From the NCBI GenBank assembly GCA_020796225.1, contig CM036765.1:33322066-33386065 (forward strand): a stretch of DNA of 64,000 nucleotides. Direction: 5' to 3'. The translations under genes were made by a program, and so were the position numbers. The notes under the pieces are model-generated. The model worked only from the letters and a program-made list of their open reading frames with translations. It was not told where the DNA came from and did no database searches. This document shows, piece by piece, positions 47,340 through 59,700 of the stretch. Positions within the stretch are counted from its first letter, which is position 1. Every line of letters begins with the position of its first letter. The stretch comes from Arion vulgaris. Taxonomy: Eukaryota > Mollusca > Gastropoda > Stylommatophora > Arionidae.

Positions 47340-47700
47340 TCTTTTATTCAATCCTGTTTTTTTCTTACATCGTCAGGGTAAGAAGAGATTTCTAGAATGG
47401 GCTTTTGTGCACGCTTCGTAAACAGTGTCTTTCGTCGCCTCTGTTATCTCTGAGGAAATAGCGAAACACGTACAAACAAGTACTATAGTTTTACAAAATA
47501 CAGAAACAGTGACGATAAACAGCAACGTTTCGACCAAAAGGCCTTTATCAAGCAAACGATACAACAGGAGTTTATCGTCACTGTTTCTGTATTTTGTAAA
47601 ACTATAGTACTTTGTTTGTAGGTGTTTCGCTATTTTACCAAGTTTTACTGCAGTCTTCTCCCTTTTTCGATATCTCTGAGGATCATCTTTTGCGTGGCCA
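47340..47700. repeat. Diverged repeat shared with 10000-10150, split by a fold-back element
   Basis: 47385-47445 matches 10045-10125 (AAGAAGAGATTTCTAGAATGGGCTTTTGTG, GCCTCTGTTAT), and 47683-47700 continues the match (TTGCGTGG). The gap is filled by 47457-47670. Confidence 0.65.
47457..47670. mobile_element. Fold-back element with 64-bp arms and 12-bp target duplication
   Basis: The left arm (47457-47520) and right arm (47570-47634) are near-perfect reverse complements. They surround a 49-base spacer containing AACGTTTCGACCAAAAGGCC and are followed by 36 non-palindromic bases. TATCTCTGAGGA occurs on both sides (47445-47456 and 47671-47682). It is non-coding. Confidence 0.85.
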
Positions 47701-47855
47701 GCCTTTTTCTTTGTATCTACTGTATCGTAGTATGTGTCTGCTTATTACTGTATCATAAGCCACTCATCCCCACACATTTGTTTAGCTTGCACATTTTGCA
47801 ATCAAGATTTAATCAATACAATCCTGGCTTCTTGACATATTTTTAGATTACATAC

Positions 47856-48115
47856 CGTGTGTTGCCAGGCTCACAAGGGAAGCAAAGAATAGTAACACTG
47901 TGACCTACAAAGCATGTTGTAAGAGGCGACTGAGGTAGGGTCTAGGAAGCTACCCTGTAAATAAAACGCGTTGCAGAAATCAGATGTGCTGGCTTACTTG
48001 TAGGCGCATAACTGACACAAAGTACAATCACTCTTAGGCTCAGATCACATACAAACCACAAAGAGTGGTTTAACAAGTGGTGGATATGGAGCGCTCAAAG
48101 AAAAAAAGAAGAAAA
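47856..48115 (+). mobile_element. SINE-like element with AAGAAG tail, complete
   Basis: 260 bp between perfect AGATTACATAC repeats (47845-47855 and 48116-48126), which defines both ends of the family: start CGTGTGTTGCC, end AAAGAAAAAAAGAAGAAAA. No tRNA boxes are evident. Confidence 0.85.
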
Positions 48116-48239
48116 AGATTACATACATCTTACAATCAAGATTCCATATATGGATATTTTCATTTAAACCTCTTTACACAATTTAAGCATTTGTGTCTAA
48201 TATATCATCATAAATGGGAAATATGCGTTGTTGTATGGT

Positions 48240-49045
48240 TCGTAAACATGGAGAGTCACCAAGTTAAATACAAAAATATTGAGACCTGTATCGACGGATG
48301 CCTTCGGCGGATTCTCAGACTGAGTTGGTATGACAGAGTTGCAAACACAGACCTGTGGTTAAGAACAGGACAGGAAGTCATGATGATCCAGATTAAGAGG
48401 AAAAATGGCGATGGGTCGGGCATACCCCTTACGGAAGACACACATAACAAGCACTGAGGAACGGAATGGCGATGTGACCAACAACTATAACATGGCTGGC
48501 AAGAATGGAAATCAGACCAATACACCACGACCGCATTCAGATTGGGTTTAATATTAATCAAACAAATGTAATGTCATATCAACAGTTGTAATAGAATATC
48601 AATATAATGAATATGTTTCACAACAAACCATAGATCACGAATTAATTGCAAGAGGTCTCAACATCTATTATCTTCATCTAGGTCAGTGATGTCTAGCAAG
48701 CATTGATCGGAACGGAATGGCGATGGGTCGGACATACCTTAAGGAAGACACATGTGGTCGGACATACTTACGGAAGACACGGATGTGTCATAGACAAGCA
48801 TTGAGCGGAACGGAAAAGCGATTGCATACCTTACGGGAGACACGGTTGTGTGTCATTAGACAAGCACTTGAGCGGAACGGAAAATGAGACGTCCTAAACA
48901 GACTTGGAAACGGATTTTTCTTGAGGAACTGAGGGTTGCTGAACAATCTTGGTGGGTCACAAAGAAAATAGCCAAAGACCGAGAAAAGTAGCGAACAACT
49001 GTTGAGGCCGTGTGCTCCACGAGGAGCTGAGAGGAATAAGTCAGT
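48240..49045 (+). mobile_element. LINE 3'-end fragment with internal repeats
   Basis: ETCIDGCLRRILRLSWYDRVANT, then after frameshifts RPKQTWKRIFLEELRVAEQSWW and KDREK..TTVEAVCSTRS, the C-terminal LINE pattern. 48700-48880 repeats a CGGAACGGAA..GGAAGACAC segment three times. Confidence 0.75.
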
Positions 49046-49055
49046 AAGTCATATC

Positions 49056-49345
49056 ATCTTCAAGTAATTTGTCCTGTGCAGAACTCTGCCACCACGGCAT
49101 TCCTGTCTATTGAACATCATACATCGGATGTCCTTCATCTGTTGCTGTCATGTTCAAAGAATCTATAATATTCTGTATTCATCTTGGTCTTACTCTTCTT
49201 CGTTAATCTGAAATACCTTCCTCCATACTTATGTTTTCGAAATCTTCATAATGCTATACTTCATAATACCATACATTTATACATTCATCTCGTACCGTTA
49301 CATAGGGCATGCAAGTTATTTCTCCATACCGCTATGTCCTGGGCC
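49056..49345 (-). mobile_element. Two LINE 3'-end fragments
   Basis: 49056-49210 resembles 59080-59340 (AATTTGTCCTGTGCAGAACTCTGCCACC). 49280-49345 is the reverse complement of the family Q end (CGTACCGTTACATAGGGCATGCAAG). Confidence 0.6.
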
Positions 49346-49573
49346 AGTTTTGGTGTATCTTTTTGAGTCAAGTAATGTACGACATTGATGCACTAGGTGC
49401 ACCGTACACCACCTGGCTGGTCTGTTTACGGGTAAGGCGTCCTTTTTTACAAGTCTCTGTAGCTCTTAAAATGTTGTATGATGAGGTAGCTGGCCTCACG
49501 CACAAGTCCTCCTCCTTTTTCATCCTGGCTTGAAACCGGTATTGGCGGAGTTTTACCATACATTTCTTTTTTT

Positions 49574-49598
49574 TGGGTGGGGGCGGGGCGGGGCGGAG
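49574..49598 (+). other. G-rich motif with quadruplex potential
   Basis: Four or more G-runs in a row (GGGTGGGGGCGGGGCGGGG) after a T-run, in otherwise AT-rich DNA. Confidence 0.6.
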
Positions 49599-49818
49599 TA
49601 ATTGAGGTATACGTCAACATTTTCTAAAATTTTACTTGGAGACTTTGTCGGTAGTCATTGCATATGTTGAATATATTGGACATTGGAAACTCTTACAACT
49701 TTGTGCTTTGACAGTCAATGATAACTATTGAGCATCACATGCCGCATCTTTGTCGTTGTATACTTAGCGAAGTATGAACAACCATCTTAAACATTACATA
49801 ATTGTCATCAAGCCATTA

Positions 49819-50368
49819 CGAATTGGCAAAGCAACATCAGCTTTTAAAAGTCTAAATAAAATATGGAACTGCAAGTTGTATAGTATTAAAACTAAATTAC
49901 GAATTTTCAATTCAAATGTTGTATCAATCCTAACATATGCCAGCGAGAGTTGGAAAATGACTAAAGATATAGAAAGCAAGTTGAATGCATTTGAAAATAG
50001 ATGTCTGCGAAAAATAATGAATATGAAATGGAACGAATTCAGGAGTAGTGATGAAATCAGAGACATGTCTGGTAAACCACTAGTGACAACTGTTATAAGA
50101 AAGAGAAGATGGAGATATGTTGGGCACACCTTGAGGAGAAATGATCAACGAGTATCAAAGCAGGCATTGAAATGGGATGCAAAGGGTTCAAGAAAGAGAG
50201 GTCGACCTAAGGAGACCCTGAAACGAACTTTGCTGAGAGAGGCAAGAAATATCGGTCTCAGTTCCATGGAGGAGATTGAGCGAGTTGCCCAGGATAGAGC
50301 GTTATGGAGAAATTACTTGCAGGCCATATGTAACGTATATCGGTATGAGAGGAATTATTATTATTATA
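49819..50368 (+). mobile_element. LINE family Q, 5'-truncated insertion with clean ends
   Basis: 550 bp between perfect ATCAAGCCATTA repeats (49807-49818 and 50369-50380). It encodes RIGKATSAFKSLNKIWNCKL, NAFENRCLRKIMNMKWNEFR, RKRRWRYVGHTLRRNDQRVS, KRGRPKETLKRTLL and ERVAQDRALWRNYLQAICN without a stop, and ends in a TTA/TATTAT tail. The open frame reaches the tail, so this is the youngest-looking LINE copy here. Confidence 0.92.
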
Positions 50369-50489
50369 ATCAAGCCATTAGGAGATAGTATAATGTGTAT
50401 ATTAATGGTGAAGTAATTTTTTTTACATTATGAACTGTGTAGATTCTTGAGATGTTTACATTCATCAGCAGACATTGAGCAGATACAGT

Positions 50490-50880
50490 GAGTGTGAATG
50501 GAAGAAAGGGAGAGAGAGATTGAAAGAACGAAACAGAAAGAGTGAGCGTGTATAGGAAAGAGAAAGAGAGAGGTTTAGAGAGAGAGAGAGAGGGGAAACA
50601 AGATGGAGTGTGCATGTATATGGGAGATTGAGAAAGAGAGAGTGAACAGAAAGGATGAGTATGTATAGTGGAGAAAGAAAAGTTGAGAGAGAGTGAAACA
50701 GCGTGCGTGTATATGCGAGATGGAGAGAGAGCGAAACAGAACGGTAGTGAGAGATTGAGAGAGTAAAACAGAAAGGTGGGCGTGTATGTATGAGAGAGAG
50801 AGATTATAATATACATAGTGAAACAGATAGATTGTGTATATGAGAGAGAGAGAAAGAGAGAGAAAGTAATCGTCACGACA
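50490..50880. repeat. GA-rich degenerate minisatellite
   Basis: Imperfect units of GAGAGAGTGAAACAGAAAG..GTGTATATGGGAGA. Long Leu/Ser/Tyr frames on the minus strand come from the repeat. Confidence 0.9.
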
Positions 50881-52005
50881 GAATAGATAATGAATGTAAG
50901 ACCTAAACATCTCCGCATAAGTCACGCTAAAATACAGTTTAAAAAAAAACAAAACTGTGCAGATGAAGCGAAGCTATTGGGTGAATCTGATTCAACATTT
51001 AAGAAGACAGTGGGCAGAGATCAGAAATTCTGGAGAAAAATAAAACGTGGTAGAATAGATAGATAGAACGTTCAAAATGAAAAGACAAACCACAGGGAAA
51101 ATGGTGTTTGTTGAGCAATTAATGTGACAGGAACTCTTAACAGTTTACAGTAACCCTTACCGCTCGCGTGATGTCAACAATAACGTGTTGGAAGAGAGTG
51201 GGAGAGTTCTTGTTGTTGCTAGTGACGCCACCATCGTAGCAACGACTTCCAGCTGTGTTAGTGGGATAGGAAAGCATTGGAGCGTTGTAGGGAGAGTAGT
51301 AGTGTTGTTTTGTTTGGAAGATGAACCTAGTAGTCCGAGGTGGGAATGGGAGACGTTAGAGCGGAAGGCATTGGCAGTATCGGTTCTGAATGAGCAAAGT
51401 GTAACTTACTACTACTAGAAGATTAAGATGACCGTCACTCACCAACTGACACGCTTGTATCCAATACTTGTTATCATACACTGGGCATGAGCATGTCCTG
51501 CTATATAGCATGTTTATTGGTACTGTATGTAATGTGTACGCATACACTTATGTAACGTTGCCATATTTGCGCACTTCTAACATGGTCTGTTATTGTAAAC
51601 AAGGAATGAGCGCTTTATTCAATTAGAGAATTATCTTCAGTGGACGCTAGTAATATTAAATGTTGTAGGTAGTAATTAATATTAACGCAAACGGGTGTAT
51701 AGTTGACTATTTGTTTGTAAAAGCTCTTATGTTGATGGTCTCTGAATTAATAGTCATAGTTTTGAGAATGATATTAGTGTTGATATTATATTATTTATCA
51801 TTTAAATGTTAATATACGTTTTTGGTACATGTATTGTTACATCTAATTTCATTGGTTATCAAGTCGCAGCACAGAAAACAATGACAAACTACTGAACGTA
51901 TAAGTGGTGCCTAGAAAATCGATGACTTGTTTACTGTGGTTGTTGGCGATGTCTTGTGAAGGATATGCCATGATTTTAATTTTCACCAAGTTGACAATTC
52001 ATCCT
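50881..52005. other. No supported gene
   Basis: 51878-51980 is the partner of 38385-38490. Open frames at 51185-51418 resemble nothing known. Confidence 0.5.
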
Positions 52006-52009
52006 TTAA

Positions 52010-52260
52010 TAACTTATCCTGAGTAGAACGTTGCCATCCCGACAATACTGTACTTTGAAATGTTTCTCTCTTATATGCCATATGTCTGTCTACCTCTGCT
52101 GCTGTCATGTTCAAATCATCTATCCCATTCTGAATCAATCTTTTTAGTCTTCTTCTTCTCATCCTTGCTGAAATGTCTCTCTTAATAATTGTCTTCTTAA
52201 GCTTTTCATGACTTTTTATATGTTCAAAATACTTTCAATTTTCTTATTTGTAGCATCTGC
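52010..52260 (-). mobile_element. LINE 3'-end fragment
   Basis: The reverse complement is a diverged copy of 59080-59340 (AACTTATCCTGAGTAGAACGTTGCCA, GCTGCTGTCATGTTCAAATCATC), the family with RPRRRWIQDV.DGLNMTAAEAG. Confidence 0.65.
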
Positions 52261-52359
52261 TAGTTTTTAAAAAATTTTAAGTTCCATCTAGGTAGTTTAT
52301 TGTGTTCTTTTCTCCATCCTTTTTATACAGAGAGCTCTTTTGTAACATTGTTTTTTGTT

Positions 52360-52475
52360 TGTAGGGGATTAAGCCTCTTTAGCTGAGTCATGCATTTTCA
52401 ACCTTAGGATAATATTTTTATTGGTTATATCAGATCGTGTAGGCCTGGTAGGCCCAACAAACATGAAAAATAAGA
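52360..52475 (+). mobile_element. Short poly(A) repeat, about 115 bp
   Basis: GGGGATTAAGCCTCTTTAGC, CAACCTTAGGATAATATTTTTATTGGTTATATCAGA, ACAAACATGAAAAATAAG. The reverse complement recurs at 57735-57851 with a longer A run. 52476-53020 shows nothing I recognise. Confidence 0.6.
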
Positions 52476-53021
52476 AGTAACTCCTTGCAGAGAATCCAAG
52501 TTTGTAGGTAATAAAATTCTGTAACATTTATATTTGAAAGCAAATATATACTTTTGCTCTACCTTGTTAAATGTCTATGTTTCATTCCAGATTTCTTCTC
52601 CCTTTTCTCTGATGTTCTACTAATTGACAACTAGTTGTAACTATTATCATAATCTTCATCTTTTTTCCATTATACATTACATTGTTCTGCTTTCTTTTAC
52701 TTTCAGATAACTTGACAAGAATCAAAAGAAGACAAGGTTAAAGACTGCTGTATAGACATCAACAAAGAACCAGTTAGTATAACGGCAGTATCTCCAGAAG
52801 TAATAAGAACTCTAAAGAAAGAAATGGTTGTAGAAAGTAAGAAATAAATGTGAAGCAGCAATTAAAATGGAAAGCTTGAAGTATACCAAAAATCCATCCA
52901 TAGATTTACCATGACAGGTCAGGTAGGAGCATACTGTCAGAGAGAGACAATCAATACTTATTAATATTAGTTTGCTAAATTAATTAGAATGATTAGTAAA
53001 TAAAATTCCTACAGAACATTT

Positions 53022-53165
53022 TCACCATCTTCTAAATTACATCGGGGACAGTCACCGTTTCCACAGAATTTGGGCACTCCAGTGAGATCTTCCAGTGTAA
53101 GAAACCGATTAGAGCACACATGGTTACTCACCGAAGTGCATTGATGATGGTCCTATCAATCAATC
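53022..53165 (+). mobile_element. 5'-truncated R1 repeat
   Basis: It reads as the reverse complement of the R1 tail half (ACCATCTTCTAAATTACATCGGGGAC; CACATGGTTACTCACCGAAGTGCATTGATGATGGTCCTATCAATCAATCA). It lies about 370 bp upstream of the gene's ATG. Confidence 0.7.
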
Positions 53166-53534
53166 ATTAGTTTGATAAAACAGTTTGAGAAAAACAAAGA
53201 CAAATGTTATAGCAGAGTGGAGCATAGTCAAAAACAAGAATTGTTGTTGTAAAAAAAATTGCTACCTTATTTAGAGCAAATCTCCTAGAAGAGTACAACA
53301 ACTATCGTAGTATAATTTCAAAGTCACTATAAGGCAATAGTGAACTTTAGCTGCAGGTAATTTACATTACTGCATCTATTCTGATTTTTTACAAGAATAT
53401 CAGGTATGAATACCTAGCACAGGTACATAATCTGATGGAACATTTGATCATAAGAGATTGGATGTTTTATCATATACATCTGAGTAATCAACTTCATATT
53501 TCAAGTTTCTATAAGAAATAAGACTGCATCTGAT

Positions 53535-53715
53535 ATGGGCTCAGGTGTTTCCACGGATAATGAGACGGCAGTTGAAGCTGACCGTCTTCCTCTTGTAAAG
53601 TCTAAGCCAACGTCCAGTAGTGAAGAGAGGTCAAAGTCCAGTCAAGGTCAAGTACAACGACAGAGTTACAAACAGCTCCAAGGAAGAAGAGAAGGTTTTC
53701 GAATTTCGCGAGTTG
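53535..53715 (+). CDS. Exon 1 of cupredoxin-like gene
   Basis: Start codon plus 60 codons, ending in phase 1 at a strong donor (G|GTGAGT). It encodes MGSGVST followed by a charged Ser/Gln/Lys-rich tail with few hydrophobic residues. A longer reading into the intron is possible but ends soon after and would ignore the donor. The 5' UTR and promoter cannot be placed. Confidence 0.75.
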
Positions 53716-56700
53716 GTGAGTTCATATCTATTGTCTACTTTGATCATTATCATTCATTCTCAGGAGATTGAAATATAATTATTTGTTTTTCAATTTACAA
53801 TCATGATTTAATTTTAGTTGATTGCAACTCTGTTATTTATTTTTACAAAGATATAAATAAATAAATGAGAATAGGCTCATTTTGTTTCGTGTGTACAGAA
53901 TAGATCTGTCTGTTCAAGCTGATGGAATGCCGTCTCTAGGTGACTGATCTAGTTTCTGAAACACATATAATAGATCTGTCTGTGCAAGCTGATGAAATGT
54001 CTAACTATCAAAGACTGATCTAGTTTCTGGAATACATATAATAGATCTGTCTGTACAAGCTGATGGAATGCCTAGTCTATAGACAACTGATCTAGTTTCT
54101 GGAACACATATAATAGATCTGTCTGTGCAAGCTGATGGAATGCCTAGTCTATAGAAGACTTATGTAGCTACTGAAGAAAAACTAAATCATGCTGAACCAA
54201 CAAACACTGACCAGATATTGTCGATATAAACAGTGTAGATAATCTTAAGGTAAGACCAGAAGAATGAGAGGAAGACCTAGAAGACGATGGGTGCAAGATG
54301 TCATTGACGATCTGAGAATGACTGCTGCTGATGCTGGCCAACTTGCACAGAACAGATTTTTTCAGGACTGCTGTCTTGGGAGCCAAGTTCCGAAAAGGGA
54401 CAAGCTACTTGATAATGATGATGTAGACCACATTATTTGCACAAGAGAAAGAAGATACCTTCTAAGATACAGAATACAGACTAGTGTGGGAGCATATGAA
54501 GAAGTGGTTTGACCATGAATGGAAAGGTTGTCTTCTCTTTACGGCAGTGGACGTTTGTTCTGAATAAAACACTACATGTACTATAACAAAATTGGTTGTC
54601 AGATACTAAATGTAAAACAATAGAAGCAAATTGTTCAAGCATGAAGTGCAACAGGGTGTAGTATTACACAAGGAAAACGGAAACTGGGACTTCCTAAACA
54701 GACCTGGAAAGTAAGTCTTTTTAAGGAACTGAAGGATGCTGGTCTATCCTGGGAAACAATAAAACAGCCAGAGACTAGGAAAAGTGGTGAACAATTGTTA
54801 AAGCTCTATGCTGCGGGAGAAGTGGTGAGGAATAAGAGAAGAGAAGAGCAATGTGTACAGATGACTTAGCACAGATACTGAATAGCAAAGGAAACATCTA
54901 TATCTATATCCTCTTCATGTCCCGTTTGAGGCATAAAGCTTACACAAGAGATTTCCATTTCTGTCATTCAGCCACATTTTCTCATGGCAGGCCACAATCT
55001 TTCAACCCTTTTTCACAGTTTTCTCCATTTTACCATTGGACAAGCAGGCCTTTTTCCCCCATCTGCTGCCCATTGAAAATGTAAAAGGAAACATAGGTAC
55101 AATAAAAATCAGTTTCCAATCGTCCATGGACAACTAGACTACCTGGACTGATGAGTGAGCTGTCTGTTGATATGCAGAAGTCTACCTACACCATCTTCAG
55201 CATCTGTTCTGAACAACAACAAAATCTCAATCTCCATCAAGTGGCAAACTCTGCCAATAAATAATCATCTAGCTACTTAGAAGTTACCTTTGACTTAAGA
55301 TTTACATAGAAACACCATACTGACAAGTGCCAAATAAAATGAATGGAGTACACCATATATAAACAATTTAACTGAAACAGACTAGAACACAAATAAAAGA
55401 TTCTTAATAGAGCATATACAGGATGTATAAGACCAGCATTGGAATATAAGATGTTAGCATTTGGTACTGTAGCAAAAGGTAACATCTGCAAAGTCTGTAA
55501 GAAACACAACTGAAAGTATATAACTGTAACAAGCAGCTTGAAAACTACTCCATTCTCAACAATAGAAGCATCCATATGTATGCAGTCAGTGGAAGAGAGA
55601 CGAAATTAAAACATCTACACATTGAATGCAAAGTTACAGTGCCTGAAGAACCCTCAAATGAATCAAAGAATTGACAGAAGAAAGAAAAAAGAAGACTAGA
55701 TCCATTGCTTTGTTTATTGTGTATAGTAAAGATAAAAATAGATCTGTTACTTGTGTGAATATAAATAAATAAGAAAATATCCATTACTTGTTTTGTGTGA
55801 ATATAAATAGATAACAATAGATTAACCCCTTCACTCCTCTGAGCCGATATAGTGGCATGTAGTATTTTTTAAGATGACACAAATCCAGTATACTGGCTGC
55901 TTCAGTATATATTGCAGTATAAGTCTGTCCTGAGGTAAAAAAAAATGATGAAGTGAAAGAGTTATGAAGATTATAATTAAGAATAACTATCAAGCCACAG
56001 CATGATCCCTGGTCACTGTAACCTTGTTTTTTGGTATAATTTTTCAGAAGGTTATAATGCAAAACTCATTCAGATCACAAAAGATGGATTCTCTTCAAGT
56101 GATGTCACTATTATGGAAGGACAGGTATACTATTACCACAATCATGATATATGTATTCATTAACTTTTGCAACAATCAGGACACATTTAATCACTAATGA
56201 TTACTACAATCTTCTCCTATATAATTACTAACTGTTACTGCTGTTGTGTCACACCTGATTGCTAACTGTTATGCATAGTTATGGCACATATGTTTGCTAA
56301 TTTATGTTGGGTATACCTTGAGAAGAAATGATCCAATAATATTAAAGCAGGCATTGAAGTGGTAGGTAAAGGGTTGAAGAGGCAAGAAATATCGGACTCA
56401 ATTCCATGGAAGATCTTGAGCGAGTTGCCCAGGACAAAGCAGTATGGAGAAATTACTTGCAGACCCTATGTAACTTATAACGGTATGAGAGGAATATATA
56501 TGTTTGTTAATGGTTAGCACAATCTTGTCTCATATAGTTACTAACTGTTACCACAATCCTAACTCATGTAATCATTAACAGTTGAGCTTCAATCATGATC
56601 CACTACATGATTAACTTTTACTAAAGTTCATTGTTCATTTGAGGATCATCTTCATCGCACATCAGACATGTCCATAATTGCTACGATCTTCTCTTAAGCA

Positions 56701-59700
56701 TGTATTTCAGTGTGTTTAGACTAAAAAATCCTGTTCTGTGTTGATTGATGTATCTACTGGAGTTTCTCTAGTGGTTTTTCCCATCTTGCTGCACCTATCG
56801 GTATGCATAACTTGCACAACCAAATTTTTTTTTTTAAAATTATTTTTTCAGATCCAGAAGCACTTGAGCTCTTCGGCTCGGTGCCATGGACATCGTAACC
56901 CTTCGGTTCAGTGCCACGAACACCGTAAATCTGGCGCAACCAAGATAAAGAATACCTTTTATCTTCGTTGAAATCTTCAGAGTGTTGTTTTCACTTGAAG
57001 CATTGATGATGTTGCTAAAATCATAACTCATATAATCACTGTCTTCTGCCACTTTTGATCATCTGATGTTTACAATTTTTATTCAGGTGGTGACTTTTGT
57101 ATGGGATGAGACTTGTTCACCAGTCATGTCAATTTTCCAGGTGAGCGATCATTTATTCTGTTTATAAGCCTGTTCTAACAATACAAGTAAAATTTAGACA
57201 GAGTAAAATATCTCAGTGGATGAAAAATAATGGTCTCTAGAAGCCGTTGTAGCTCACTAACAGTGAGTTGAATCTGCAAACCAGTGGTCAGTGTTCAGTT
57301 CCCAGTAAAGTCGATTCTCCAATAACCCAGCTGAAGATGAGGGCCCAAACTTTTCACAACAGGTATAACTGTGTAAGTGCTCTGTGGCTGACACTTTTAA
57401 CTCACTAAAAGAGAACATGCACTTTTGGGGTCATCCAGTGTGTAAAGATGGGGATTCTATCTAGTTTTCTTCACTGGCACATTCAGCATACAGAAATAGA
57501 ATATACATCCTTGTGGGAACACTGTGTGTATAGATGTAGATTGCATTTAGTTTTGAGCTACAAAGTCTCTAAAAATATGTCTATTGATGTAGTCTATTGA
57601 GGTTTCCAACCTTCAGAGGATTTCATGAACCTGCTGTCCTAGACATGCAGACATGCTGCTATAAGAGAGTGGACAGGCTTGCATCAATGGTATATTAAAA
57701 CGTAACATAATTGGATTCTCCGAAAGGAGTTAATTTTTTTTTTTTCATGTTTGTTGGCCTACACGCTCTGATATAACCAATAAAAGGTTCGCCTTAGGTT
57801 GAAAGGCGTGCCTCGGCTTAAAGAGGCTTTAATCCCCTAATAAACAAACAAACATCAATGGTATCAATCTTCAGGAAGTTTAGAATGTTGTTTGGTTTTT
57901 TGTGATGATCTGCTGGATGATGACACTGCTTCTTCTTCTTAAAACGCTCCATGTCGACCTCTTGTTAACCACTCTGTGTGATTTGTATGTGATCTGAACC
58001 TATGAGCGATTGTACGTTGTGCCAGCTATGCGTCTACAAGTAGGCCAGCACATCTGATTTCTATGATGTTTTTTATTTACTAGGTAGCTTTCCTAGGTCC
58101 TACATCAGTCACCTCTTACGACATGCCTTGTAGGTTGCAGTGGTACTATTCTTTGCTTTCCTATGACCCAACACCACACGGGCGAGGATGATACTAAAAT
58201 GATGATGAATCTATCCAGCGATTCTATTAAGTTTTAAACTATATGTACAAGCAGAACTGCATGCCTGAAGGGCAGAGTGTGTTTAACTAGTGAGCTACAT
58301 GAACCATAAGTATACATACCCTTCGACATCTGTTGTGGTAAACTGCATACCTATGGGTCTACCTAGAGTGCTATGACATCAGTTCAGTAACTAATAACCA
58401 ATAACATTAAGTATTGCATTTGATTCTTACTTGACCAGGTTGTTTATGATGGAGAATCTCTAAGACCAGTTGTGGGAGGTTTCAATGCTTCACCCACAGA
58501 TAATCACAGAGAATATGAACAGAAGTTTAGTCTAGAAGGAGAGTACAAGTTTGCTATGTAAGAAGATATTTGATTATGTTGTACAAGTTGTTACTATTGG
58601 GGCATTCAGCTCTAAATCTTCTTATTTGAACACTCCATATCGATCACTCTGTGTGATTTGTATGTGATCTGAGCCTAAGAATCATTGTAGCTTGCGCCAG
58701 TTATGCGTCTCGAGTAGGCCAGCACATCCGATTTTTGCAATGCTTTTATTAACTAGGTAGCTTCCTAGGTTCTACATCACTCGCCTCTTATGACATGCCT
58801 TGTAGTTCACAGTGGTACTATTCTTTGTTTCTCTTGCGTGCCCCGGCAACACATTGGCGAGGTCTAAATAAGACATCCTCGAGAGAAATTACATACAGAT
58901 AAGAGATTTCAAGCATGTTCTAAACTTTAACATAGCAGTGTGTGAAAGATACAGGCATTGAAGTGATTCCTAAAAATAGATGTCTATAGATCACAATGCA
59001 TTGTTTGAGATGATAAAGTGAAATTAAGAGAAAGGAAAACCCATATTACATAGCAGTTAAGGGAGGACACCTGAAGATGGACATCATCATCATCATCAAA
59101 TAGCTTGTCCTGAGCAGAACTTTGCCACCCCAACAGTCCTCTTGAACTTCTCTCTCTTTTAGGCCAGATGTCCTGCCTCTGCAGCCGTCATGTTCAAACC
59201 ATCAGTTACATCCTGAATCCATCTTCTCCGTGGTCTTCCTCTTCTTCTCTTTGCCGGTATGCCTCCTTCCATGATGGTCTTCTCAGCCCTTCATGTCTTT
59301 TTATATGTCCAAAATATCTCAATTTTCGAAGATGGACAAGGTAACAATAATGTCCCTGGAATTCTATGCAAAAGTTGTGAAAGACTTTTCAAATTATTTT
59401 TGTATAAAGTACATATATTATGTACATACAGTCTATTAGTGCATGTTAAGGAGATGTGAGAAGTGACATCTAAATTATATTTTAACTTCTACTCTAAGTG
59501 CAGTGCGAACTGGTGTTAATGATCTTGTTTTTCCCCACATTTTTGTTGAATAGTGCTCATTAAAATTATTGATCACCTTTTGTTGTATCATAATGCTGAA
59601 TTACACAAAATCTATTTTCGCACTGTCTTTCAAAATCTATTTTCTCATTAATTTTGCATGTTGTTGCAAACATTCTTTTCTAGCTGTACCAGAAAACATA

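Noticed and set aside
50370..50952. Leu/Ser/Tyr-rich minus-strand frames of 125-182 codons that look like membrane proteins
   Set aside because: They read through a GA-rich degenerate minisatellite. The hydrophobic look is due to CT repeats on that strand.
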